From an uncultured Saprospiraceae bacterium (GTDB lineage Bacteria; Bacteroidota; Bacteroidia; Chitinophagales; Saprospiraceae): a stretch of DNA of 64,000 nucleotides. The translations under genes were made by a program, and so were the position numbers. Each line of letters begins with the position of its first letter. Position 1 is the first letter of the stretch. Below, piece after piece: positions 53,551 through 61,737 of the stretch. Below the pieces are notes generated by a model. It saw only the letters and a program-made list of their open reading frames with translations, did no database searches and was not told where the DNA came from. Location: the NCBI GenBank assembly GCA_937950315.1, contig CALFDU010000060.1, positions 1-64,000 of the forward strand, in the 5' to 3' direction.

Positions 53551-54628
53551 ATGAACGCAGATCAACTGAATGGACTGCAAAAGCGATTGACATCGATAAG
53601 GGGGTATCTTTGACATCGAGACTCGCTTTAATAATGTAATGAACAAGGAGGAACTTTCTGGTGATCCAGGTTTTTGGGATGATCCTAAGAAAGCGGAAGA
53701 AATTCTTCGTGAAATTAAGACGGATAGGAATTGGCTGGATCGATACAAGAGCTTAGAAACTGCTGTTGAAGATCTCGAGGTTCTTTATGAATTCCAGAAA
53801 ATGGGAGAAGCAACCGAAGAAGAGGTTGATAAAAAGCATGAAGAAATCATCAATGCGATCGAGGAGATTGAGTTTAAATCTACCCTGGATCAGCCGGAAG
53901 ATAAGTTGTCATGTATCATTGAAATCAATGCTGGCGCTGGAGGAACAGAAGCATGTGATTGGGCAGATATGCTCATGAGGATGTACCTCATGTATGGCGA
54001 AAAGAATGGTTATAAAGTAAGGGAACTTAATCGAGTACAAGGCGATGTAGCAGGCATAAGAAGTGTTGAACTTCAACTTGAAGGAGAAAATGCTTATGGG
54101 ATGCTGAAATGTGAAAATGGAGTACATCGTTTGGTACGAGTCAGTCCTTATAATTCACAGGGCAAGAGAATGACTTCTTTTGCATCCGTATTCGTTCATC
54201 CCATGGTCGATGACTCTATTGAAATCGAGGTGAATCCAGCAGATATAGAATGGGATACTTTCCGAGCCAGTGGAGCTGGAGGCCAACATGTCAACAAGAC
54301 TGAATCTGCCGTGAGGGTAAGACACCTGCCGAGTGGGATCGCCGTTGAATGCCAGGAAGAAAGATCTCAACACATGAATAGAGAGAAGGCTTTGACAATG
54401 CTAAAGTCAAGACTCTATACTTTGGAACTTGAAAAACAGTTGAAGGAAAAAAGTGCTGTTGAGAATACAAAAATGAAAAATGAATGGGGTTCACAGATCA
54501 GGTCTTATGTACTGGACGATAGAAGAGTCAAAGATCATAGGACCAATCATGAAACTAGGAATCCTGATCAGGTGCTAGATGGCCATCTTACCCCTTTTAT
54601 TAAGGCCTTTTTGCTGTGGAATCCATAG
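53551..54628 (+). CDS. prfB: Peptide chain release factor 2, with programmed +1 frameshift
   Basis: Catalyses release at UGA and UAA. The gene is in two frames: 53551-53610 encodes 20 residues and ends at the slippery CTT before an in-frame TGA (53611-53613). Skipping T53611 continues as GAC from 53612 to the stop at 54628, giving 358 residues, a normal RF2 length. The 3' frame alone would begin at ATG 53639 and lack the N-terminus. The GGQ motif is at about 243-245 ([16 protein letters not shown]). The stop-codon-reading tripeptide is Ser198-Pro199-Tyr200 where E. coli RF2 has SPF; RF1 would have PxT. The gene follows the FKBP gene by 23 bp. Confidence 0.97.
53599..53614 (+). promoter_or_regulatory. 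prfB: prfB programmed +1 frameshift site
   Basis: AGGGGGTATCTTTGAC: a Shine-Dalgarno-like AGGGGG, three bases, slippery CTT, stop TGA, then C. This is the same arrangement as in E. coli prfB. When RF2 is scarce the UGA stalls the ribosome and it shifts to the GAC frame, giving autoregulation. Confidence 0.97.
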
Positions 54629-54715
54629 AGTGAAGAAGACATATAGGCTTATCAATGTTTTTACTTCAATTTTTGTAGTTGTAAATGCTTAATTTACCAC
54701 GAAATCACAACTACT

Positions 54716-56560
54716 TTGCTGTTGAGAATATTTATAATTTCGATTTTATTACTGTTTTCCTATTTGAGTCAAGCTCAAATAGTGGACAATGCATGCATTC
54801 GCATTGACTTTGAGTCAGTTCTTGGAGAAGAACCGATCTCTGGTATGAGTTTGGGAAATCAATACTTTGCTTCAACAGGCATTAGTTTTTCGTTAGAAAA
54901 TGGTGCTATTCCAGTATTGGCAGGATTAGGCCCACCATTGGAAGCCTTTGCAGGTCCTACTGGTCCTGATAGCTCACCTGACGAAGCCATCTTAGGAAAT
55001 TTCATGTTGACAGACGATGGATTGTTGGGAAGTTCCAATTTCTCTCCTTTGGTGATCAGTTTTTCCAATCCTATAGATAGCCTTTCTGCTGTCATCCTTG
55101 ATTTAGACGGTGATGAATTTTTCGATATCATGGCCTTTGATGAAACAGGTCAGTTGATTTATGAAAATACAATCAGAGCTGGTGATCCTATGACTGGCGA
55201 TGGTAGAGCCACTCCTTTTGGATTTAATTTGGATGAATGCGAAGCATCTGTTTACTCTGTTAGTTTTTCAGGAATGAGAAATGATGGAGGTGGTTTTGGT
55301 TTGGCCATGGACAATTTTGTTTTCTGTTTTGAAGGAGTTGATTTGCTGAAGGATTTAGAAGTCAATGTGACCAATATTATTTGTCAAGATAATCCTGGTG
55401 AAATTGAAATAATAAACAACGGAGATTTAAATCTTGAATTTTCTATCGATGGAAATAATTTTGTGGAAGATGGATTTTTTACTGATTTGACAGTTGGAGA
55501 ATATGTAATATTGGTGCGTGATGATAATGGATGTGAGGCTATTTTAAATGCTGTTGTTGAAGCGGATGGCCCGACCATTATTGAGGAATTAATTGTTACA
55601 CACACCAGTTGCGGAGAAACCAATGGATCGTTTGAGGTCATTGCCACCCAAGAGACAGGGGTTATTTATTTCATTGATGCTTTTGATCTATCCAACGATA
55701 ACATTTTTACAGATTTAGAGCCTGGTACATATCCCATAACAGTGATTGGGCCTTCTGGATGTAGTGCTTCACAGATGGTTACCATAAACCCAAGTGTACC
55801 GCTCTTTCTAGATGGGCTTGAGGCTGAAGACGATTCTTGCCAAAAGACCATTGGAGCTATTTCAGTAATTACAACTGGAGGTACTGGTCAATTGTCTTAC
55901 TCGTTGAATGATGGACTCACATTTCAAAATGAATCGGTTTTTGATAGTTTGACAGCAGGCTTTTACGAAGTGTTTTTACAGGATGAATCTTTGTGTTCTT
56001 TTTCGGATACAATTAGTGTAAGTGATACACCTGGTATAGAGATCAGCACCATTCAAGTGACCGAATCAATATGTGAAATACCTAGTGGATCGATTCAATT
56101 CTCAGTGCAAGGAGGTGTAGGCGAACTTGAATATCAAATCAACGATGGTCAATTTCAGAGTATAAGTAATTTTACTGATTTAGGACCTGGAGAATACAAT
56201 ATCAAGATTCAAGACGAGATTGGTTGCGAGTGGGATGCCTTTGCAGAAATACCCTCTCCTATTTGTCCAATATACATTCCCAATACATTTAATCCACTAG
56301 CAACAGATGAAAACGGTACTTTTAGGTTGTTTACTCTGTCAGGGCAAGAAGTTGAAATTTTGAGTTACGAAATTTTTGATAGATGGGGATCAAGGATATA
56401 TTCTGCCTATAATTTCCCAATCCATTCAGAAGGCAATTGGTGGGAAGGAAGAACGGATGGCATCAAATGGGCAAGTGGTGTCTATGTATACAGAATTGAA
56501 GTTCAATTTTTTAATGGAGACCAAGATGTTTATACGGGAGATATTAGTTTAATCCGATAA
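54716..56560 (+). CDS. Secreted protein with type B (gliding-associated) T9SS domain
   Basis: 614 residues starting at TTG (54716; TTG 54722 equally possible, no ATG upstream in frame). Signal peptide ends LSQAQ. An N-terminal jellyroll-like domain (RIDFESVLGEEPISGMSLGNQYFASTGISF, LSAVILDLDGDEFFDIMAFD, GFGLAMDNFVFC) is followed by several SprB-like beta modules (GELEYQINDGQFQSISNF, GEYNIKIQDEIGCEWD, LEFSIDGNNFVEDG, LSYSLNDGLTFQNES). The C-terminal ~95 residues (IYIPNTFNPLATDENG, YEIFDRWGSRIYSAYNF, WASGVYVYRIEVQF, YTGDISLIR) are the type B sorting domain. Probably a surface adhesin. Confidence 0.87.
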   Translation: MLLRIFIISILLLFSYLSQAQIVDNACIRIDFESVLGEEPISGMSLGNQYFASTGISFSLENGAIPVLAGLGPPLEAFAGPTGPDSSPDEAILGNFMLTDDGLLGSSNFSPLVISFSNPIDSLSAVILDLDGDEFFDIMAFDETGQLIYENTIRAGDPMTGDGRATPFGFNLDECEASVYSVSFSGMRNDGGGFGLAMDNFVFCFEGVDLLKDLEVNVTNIICQDNPGEIEIINNGDLNLEFSIDGNNFVEDGFFTDLTVGEYVILVRDDNGCEAILNAVVEADGPTIIEELIVTHTSCGETNGSFEVIATQETGVIYFIDAFDLSNDNIFTDLEPGTYPITVIGPSGCSASQMVTINPSVPLFLDGLEAEDDSCQKTIGAISVITTGGTGQLSYSLNDGLTFQNESVFDSLTAGFYEVFLQDESLCSFSDTISVSDTPGIEISTIQVTESICEIPSGSIQFSVQGGVGELEYQINDGQFQSISNFTDLGPGEYNIKIQDEIGCEWDAFAEIPSPICPIYIPNTFNPLATDENGTFRLFTLSGQEVEILSYEIFDRWGSRIYSAYNFPIHSEGNWWEGRTDGIKWASGVYVYRIEVQFFNGDQDVYTGDISLIR

Positions 56561-56653
56561 GCACTTCCCATGATGTTAAAATAATGTAAAATCGGACATT
56601 CAATCGCTTTGCTAGTATTAAACCGTTTAGTTTTGATAGCAGATCCATTTACT

Positions 56654-57577
56654 ATGAAGAGAATCATTGCACTTACAACCTTTGTATTCATAAGCTTTTG
56701 CCTGAATGCCCAATACAGAGTATCCATTCTTCCTCGACTAAGTCCAGATAAAAAAGTTTACCAAAAAATAGCTTACACAGATGTGGAAGTGACCTACGGT
56801 AGTCCTAGAGTGAAAGGAAGAAAGATTTGGGGTGATCTCGTTCCATATGATGAGATCTGGCGAACAGGAGCCAATGAAGCTACCAACATTTCATTTTCAG
56901 ATAATGTAGAGATTGAGGGAGAACTATTGCCTGCCGGCAAATATGCCTTTTTTGTAATTCCTCAGAAAAATGATAAGTGGACTGTAATCTTTAATAAAAA
57001 TTATGATCAATGGGGTTCTTATTCTTATGATCCAGCGGATGACCAATTAAGAATAGAAGTACTGCCTCGTACATCAAGTGGATATAATGAAGAGCTAAGT
57101 TTTAACTTTGAACAAATTAATTTTCATTATGCTAGGATGACTTTAAATTGGGAATCTTTAGAACTGGGAATTGAAATCAATGCTGAATTTGAACAAAATT
57201 TATTGCAGCGTACCAATGATGAAATTGAAGAAAGCCCAGTAAATACTCATTGGGTAATCTACTTACAAGCTGCAGAATTTTTGGTCAATGAAAATAGAAA
57301 TCCTGAACAATATTTTACTTGGCTCAAAGAATCCGAACGTCTGTCAAAACAAGTGGATGCTACCAGTTGGAATCACCAATACTACCCGATTGAATTTATA
57401 AAAGGTCATCTGTATTGGACACTGGCCAATGCTTATGCCAATCAAGGCGATTATACAACTTGTCTTCAATACGTAGATAAGTTAATGGGAATACAGGGTG
57501 AGGTTACCTTTTATAATTGGGAAAACGAAGCAGAGAATATTGATGGAAAAGTGGCTAAGTGGAGATCTAAAATATGA
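56654..57577 (+). CDS. DUF2911 domain secreted protein
   Basis: 307 residues from ATG 56654, which gives signal peptide MKRIIALTTFVFISFCLNAQ; an earlier in-frame ATG would add 15 residues and hide it. The DUF2911 domain is clear: VEVTYGSPRVKGRKIWGDLVPYDEIWRTGANEATNISF, PAGKYAFFVIPQKNDKWTVIFNK, LRIEVLPR and the barrel-like LNWESLELGIEI. A C-terminal helical part (AEFLVNENRNPEQYFTWLKES, LANAYANQGDYTTCLQYVDKL) looks TPR-like. Family function is unknown. It follows the type B T9SS gene by 93 bp. Confidence 0.88.
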   Translation: MKRIIALTTFVFISFCLNAQYRVSILPRLSPDKKVYQKIAYTDVEVTYGSPRVKGRKIWGDLVPYDEIWRTGANEATNISFSDNVEIEGELLPAGKYAFFVIPQKNDKWTVIFNKNYDQWGSYSYDPADDQLRIEVLPRTSSGYNEELSFNFEQINFHYARMTLNWESLELGIEINAEFEQNLLQRTNDEIEESPVNTHWVIYLQAAEFLVNENRNPEQYFTWLKESERLSKQVDATSWNHQYYPIEFIKGHLYWTLANAYANQGDYTTCLQYVDKLMGIQGEVTFYNWENEAENIDGKVAKWRSKI

Positions 57578-57626
57578 TCTTAGAATGTTTAAAGTTCTTT
57601 TTTTATCATGTTATTTATTGTCTCTT

Positions 57627-58625
57627 TTACTTCTTTAATTTAAAGTAAATCACATCACATACATTCATGTCAGAATTTAAGACTACTCGTTGTTTTGTGT
57701 GGCCATCATCGATGATTAATGCTACAGTATTGGGTGGATACTGCCCAAGGTTGTGTGCATATAATAAAACGTAATTGGGGTTTTTGTCATCTTCACTTAA
57801 GACAACATCGATCTGATGTTCTTCATTTTCAATGCGATGTTTTTCTAGTAACCAATAGCCATTGTAGTTCAAAGAAATGATATCGCCATCATCTTTTTTG
57901 TGGTCATATACGGTGACGCTGAGAATGGTAGATTTCACCTCAATGGTTTTACCTTTATCGACCTTTCTGTTTTTGATTTTTTTGATGCCTGCTTCGTCTT
58001 CTTCCCAGATGAGTTCTACTGGTTTGCCTTTATTCTGAGCAAAATTTATATTGGCTGTACTGGCGTACTCAATGGCAATGTCATCAGGATTGACTTTCGT
58101 CAAATTGATTTTTCCTGGAATACAAGCAATTCCTGTTACATGACCTGTTCCCTGCCAATTTCCTTCGAGGTGAAAAGCACCTTTGGTCTGATAGAAAGAC
58201 AAACTGGCTTTCTTGAGACAGGTTTCTAAATGACGAAAATCTCTATTGGTATTGATGTAATTCTCTACCCTAACATCTTGGTATTTCAATACATCGCCAT
58301 TCCATACTCCGGTGAAATATTTGTCATAGCTGAGATAGCCTTTGTTGTTGGCAAACTTTGCTCTGCAGACCAACAATCCTTCTACTTGATTACCTGTCTG
58401 TGTGATTTCCACATGTAGTTTTCCGGTACTTCCTCTAAATTCAGGTTGTCCATCCCACATGGTTTGAGATACTTCTCCTTCCCAGAGTCCATTGATGTCT
58501 ACCAAGCTAGGCTTTCTGATTTCTTGTAATTGTCTCTTTCCTTTTTTGGGGAAATTGACTTCTACCTGCGCTAGGCAATAGCCTGAGAAAAAAGAACAGA
58601 CGAGACTAAGGAAGAAAATTCTCAT
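57627..58625 (-). CDS. Secreted two-domain beta-rich protein of unknown function
   Basis: 332 residues, signal peptide to GYCLAQ. The N-terminal ~180 residues are lipocalin-like (DINGLWEGEVSQTMWDGQPEF, VEITQTGNQVEGLLVC, HLEGNWQGTGHVTG). The C-terminal ~110 residues (LSVTVYDHKKDDGDIISLNYNGYW, VLLYAHNLGQYPPNTVALIIDDG) are a recurring Bacteroidota beta-domain found in several cell-surface proteins. Function unknown. It begins 6 bp after the neighbouring barrel-like gene on the minus strand. Confidence 0.72.
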   Translation of the reverse strand: MRIFFLSLVCSFFSGYCLAQVEVNFPKKGKRQLQEIRKPSLVDINGLWEGEVSQTMWDGQPEFRGSTGKLHVEITQTGNQVEGLLVCRAKFANNKGYLSYDKYFTGVWNGDVLKYQDVRVENYINTNRDFRHLETCLKKASLSFYQTKGAFHLEGNWQGTGHVTGIACIPGKINLTKVNPDDIAIEYASTANINFAQNKGKPVELIWEEDEAGIKKIKNRKVDKGKTIEVKSTILSVTVYDHKKDDGDIISLNYNGYWLLEKHRIENEEHQIDVVLSEDDKNPNYVLLYAHNLGQYPPNTVALIIDDGHTKQRVVLNSDMNVCDVIYFKLKK

Positions 58626-58631
58626 TGGTGA

Positions 58632-59645
58632 TTAAAATGATTTCTGAATGAAAAAATGAGAGCTTCTATTTAGCAACTTCTGTCCTACTATCAATTGATC
58701 TCCTAGAGAATAATCTGCTGTAATTAGATCATCAAAACTTCGTGAATAAATCCACCCTATCACAAATGCTCCTTGTCCCACACTCACGCTCGCTCCTAGT
58801 AAGTATCCAAATTCTTGATCGTTTATTGGTAGTTCGTCTACACCAGCTGGGGCCAACGAAGAAGATGTTTGCGTCTGAGAAACTACAGTAAGATCATTGT
58901 AATCTTGTCCGCTGGCTAAAAAGCCATAATACAATCCTGCATTGAAATGAATTCCTGGTATGGCTGCCACACCTGCCATCAGTTGAGCTCTTCCGTAGTT
59001 GTGTCTGTGTATTACTTTTTCTTCAGGACTTAACAACTCATCATAGTGTTGTGTTTGAAACAAAATTTCTGGTTGTAAATACATACGCTTATTGATATTC
59101 CATCTCAAGTATGGTCCTACTAGAAATGATCTCCTGTTGGCAAAGAAAAATTCTCTTTGTTCTGTGATGACTCCACTATTGCCTATACCCAATCGCAATC
59201 CTACTCTGATCTTTTTTCTTTCTTTTTTACCTCCGATCTGATCTGTCAGTACATCCATGATCTTGTCAGGCATTCCAGGAATCGGCATTGGCTTAACGGT
59301 TGACTTATCGATAGCTCCATCTGACTTGATTTCTTTGGCTTTGATGACAGGTGTCAAAGTGCCTTCAACACCATCAATATCTTTGTATACGTTCCATACG
59401 ATTGTTTTACCTGACCCAGCAGTTACTCTTCCTATATCTCCATTCAAGGTACGAGGTGTTATTTTGGTACTGTCTGCTTTTAAGAAGTGAATTTTTACAT
59501 CATACAAAGCATCTGCATCCCCTTTTAGATCATAGGCTATGATCATATAATCATCTGTTGTACTCGCTTGTATGTTTTTGATTTCTTGAGACCAAATGGT
59601 CATGCAAGTGGATAGTAGACTAAATACCAGAATTAATTTCTTCAT
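58632..59645 (-). CDS. Putative outer-membrane beta-barrel protein
   Basis: 337 residues from ATG 59643-59645 (signal peptide MKKLILVFSLLSTCMTIWSQ). The N-terminal ~100 residues form an Ig/FN3-like domain (DDYMIIAYDLKGDADALYDVKIHFL, TAGSGKTIVWNVYKD) that also occurs in many Bacteroidota surface proteins. The last ~190 residues alternate in hydrophobicity (VGLRLGIGNSG, FLVGPYLRWNINKRMYLQPEILFQTQ, AGLYYGFLASG, FGYLLGASVSVGQGAFVIGWIYS) and end in Phe, as in small barrels. Likely outer membrane. It is paired with the two-domain secreted protein gene. Confidence 0.7.
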   Translation of the reverse strand: MKKLILVFSLLSTCMTIWSQEIKNIQASTTDDYMIIAYDLKGDADALYDVKIHFLKADSTKITPRTLNGDIGRVTAGSGKTIVWNVYKDIDGVEGTLTPVIKAKEIKSDGAIDKSTVKPMPIPGMPDKIMDVLTDQIGGKKERKKIRVGLRLGIGNSGVITEQREFFFANRRSFLVGPYLRWNINKRMYLQPEILFQTQHYDELLSPEEKVIHRHNYGRAQLMAGVAAIPGIHFNAGLYYGFLASGQDYNDLTVVSQTQTSSSLAPAGVDELPINDQEFGYLLGASVSVGQGAFVIGWIYSRSFDDLITADYSLGDQLIVGQKLLNRSSHFFIQKSF

Positions 59646-59765
59646 GTGTTTTTCCGTGTTTAAATTAAGACGCAAAGATCACAAGGACTGTTACACTATC
59701 CAAGTAATTTAAGCTTTCCTTAATATAACAGAGGAAAATAGCATTAGATTCCCGTATTCATGGGT

Positions 59766-60500
59766 TTATTCGAGATTTAAACTGATTGATTTGGCATTTT
59801 GCCATCCACCATCACTGTAGGATACAGTTCCGAATACCTGATCTCCACCAAAATAAATTTCTGCTTCAAGCAAGTATGATTCATTGCTTGCAGTTTCTAT
59901 CACTGATTGTCGTTTCACCTGGATACTGCAATTTTCATTTTCTGATTCTAGAATACTAAATGATAAGAACTCATTGTCTTCTGTTGTAAATTGAAGATCA
60001 ATCTTTTCTGCAAGAATGGTCAGATTCTGTCCCGTACCTGTGTATCCATCAAAATAACTGAATGAAGCATTGTTGTTTAAATATAGAACGAAATTGTTTT
60101 CGGTAGTGCTTGTAACAGTATTGATTTCTAAAGTGATTGATCCAGTGCTGTTGATCTGCCCTTCACCATTGATCATCATCGTTTCCGAGTTACCAATCAA
60201 GGCAACACTTTCTGGTATGACAAGACGATTGTTTAATCTGTCGCAACCGATATTCTTAAAAGCTTCTGAAGTATTGTTATAACCAGAGATATTTGAAATA
60301 ATGATATCGTTTCTTTCTGAGGTGTCAGGCATGACGTTCATGGTGCTGGTTGCGTGACCAGTAGGACCTAGACGGTACGTGCAATATTCTCCAATGATGT
60401 CGACTTCAACTTCATCTGTTTTGGAGCAAGAAAATAGTATGAATAAAGTTAACGAAAGTATAAGCACTTTTATACCTGTGTTGGGAGAGTGGAAGGTCAT
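59766..60500 (-). CDS. Putative lipoprotein of unknown function
   Basis: 244 residues. Signal ends FILFSC (Cys25), a lipobox-like site. The mature part is beta-rich with many Asn/Thr/Ser (NNRLVIPESVALIGNSETMMING, GSITLEINTVTSTTENNFVLYL). No family recognised. It lies 120 bp upstream of the barrel gene in the same orientation, so a three-gene envelope cluster is possible. Confidence 0.62.
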   Translation of the reverse strand: MTFHSPNTGIKVLILSLTLFILFSCSKTDEVEVDIIGEYCTYRLGPTGHATSTMNVMPDTSERNDIIISNISGYNNTSEAFKNIGCDRLNNRLVIPESVALIGNSETMMINGEGQINSTGSITLEINTVTSTTENNFVLYLNNNASFSYFDGYTGTGQNLTILAEKIDLQFTTEDNEFLSFSILESENENCSIQVKRQSVIETASNESYLLEAEIYFGGDQVFGTVSYSDGGWQNAKSISLNLE

Positions 60501-60744
60501 AATCAGTGGTTTGGGTTCCGAGAAATTTCTTTCTTAATATACTAAAATTCTTAAAGTAATCTGAAATGACTTGACATTTTTTAAAATTTGATAACGTTGT
60601 ATGCTATGATTTCTGAGCTCTCATAAGTTTGTACCATCATATTTGTATTTATTTAATGCGATGTGAGCAAAACTTGTGGTAACTTGTATTTCATAATGAT
60701 TGATGTACCTTCCTATAGACAAATTGTTTCAAACCTAAATAATT

Positions 60745-60948
60745 ATGCGAGATCTTATCATCATTTTAATAGCGGTTGTGGCTTCAGTCTTTATAGCCTT
60801 GCTTTTTAGAAGTTTGTTTAAATTGATAAATTACAAGATGCTTCACGATGGGAAAGATGTCTCACGCATTTCCAAGATTTTTATGCCGACCGTTATTTGG
60901 GCTATATTGATGATTTTGTTCTTTGTATTTGTAGTTCCAAAATATTAG
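60745..60948 (+). CDS. Small two-helix membrane protein
   Basis: 67 residues. Two hydrophobic helices (LIIILIAVVASVFIALLF and IFMPTVIWAILMILFFVFVV) flank a short basic loop (KLINYKMLHDGKDVSRISK). Both ends are likely outside or both inside. No family recognised. It is flanked by gene-poor DNA. Confidence 0.65.
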   Translation: MRDLIIILIAVVASVFIALLFRSLFKLINYKMLHDGKDVSRISKIFMPTVIWAILMILFFVFVVPKY

Positions 60949-61043
60949 TTTGGAATAATCTAGATTTTAGAATGAATATGATCTAAGCGTTTGTATTATT
61001 CTTCAATCTATTTCTTTTCCCTTTTTATTATTGTTAAGATTTT

Positions 61044-61076
61044 ACCGATGGTCAATTCTCAGTCACCGTTGGTCAA
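61044..61076. repeat. 12-bp direct repeat with 21-bp period
   Basis: ACCGATGGTCAA at 61044-61055 and ACCGTTGGTCAA at 61065-61076, one mismatch, start-to-start distance 21 bp (two DNA turns). This spacing is typical of tandem regulator sites, but it may be chance. Confidence 0.4.
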
Positions 61077-61424
61077 GATTCCTTCTCGTAACTTAAGTTA
61101 TTTTTGTTTCTTAAGCTTGCGCAAATGTTTGGGTTTCGTTTTCTTGAAATTTGATTTTGTATTTAAGAATTACAGGACGAGCGCATTATGAAATCATATT
61201 GCAAAGAGTAACGAGTTTTTATAGATCTAATTCTTTGTAATACGCTTCATAAGCGATCCAAATTTTGCTAATTTTAAGTTTTATACTCGAGCATAAAATA
61301 TCCATTTAGACCAAAAAATTAACCCCAATGACCAGTTTGAAACGCAATATCATTCTGTCATTGAATATGATTAAGGATATGTAGTTATTAACAGTTTCAG
61401 AGTTGTTTATAATATCCCCAAATC

Positions 61425-61463
61425 AAAAAAGGTGCTTACAAAATGTTGTATGCGCCTTTTTTT
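61425..61463 (+). terminator. Rho-independent terminator without an assigned upstream gene
   Basis: A-rich lead, GGTGC, TACA, loop, TGTA, GCGCC, then a run of seven T. The stem is about 9-10 bp with a small mismatch. It ends an RNA of unknown start; the only short frame before it (61328-61384, 18 codons) is not convincing. Confidence 0.65.
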
Positions 61464-61737
61464 ATGTATCACATCTATGTTTGTTCTTATTTTCTAATGA
61501 GAAACCTTGTTTTAGATTTCTTATCAAATAGTCCAAATCAAGAACTACACGCTATTTTTAGTGTTAATTGAATGTACAACATCAATCGAGTGATATGATT
61601 AATCTTTCAGTAGGTGATTGTCATAAAATTACGCTTGAAGACTCCGCCAATATTAGATTGTAAGATGTATCTTGTAGCATATCTTACTGCTTCCTAATTT
61701 TCATTTATCGATAGAATTATTCTAAAATTTGTACGCC

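Larger units (their letters stand above)
60949..61737. other. Gene-poor 789-bp region with unassigned terminator
   Basis: No convincing gene. A frame at 60991-61191 (66 residues) has no supporting features. The stretch contains a direct repeat (61044-61076) and a strong intrinsic terminator (61425-61463) not preceded by a recognised gene, plus the leader of the M20 gene. Confidence 0.6.

Noticed and set aside
53639-54628. prfB starting at ATG 53639
   Set aside because: This would delete the N-terminal segment of RF2; the classical frameshift site upstream explains the in-frame stop.
60991-61191. 66-codon plus-strand frame in the gene-poor region
   Set aside because: Unusual composition for this genome, no signal peptide or domain, and it contains the direct repeat. 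Chance frame is more likely.
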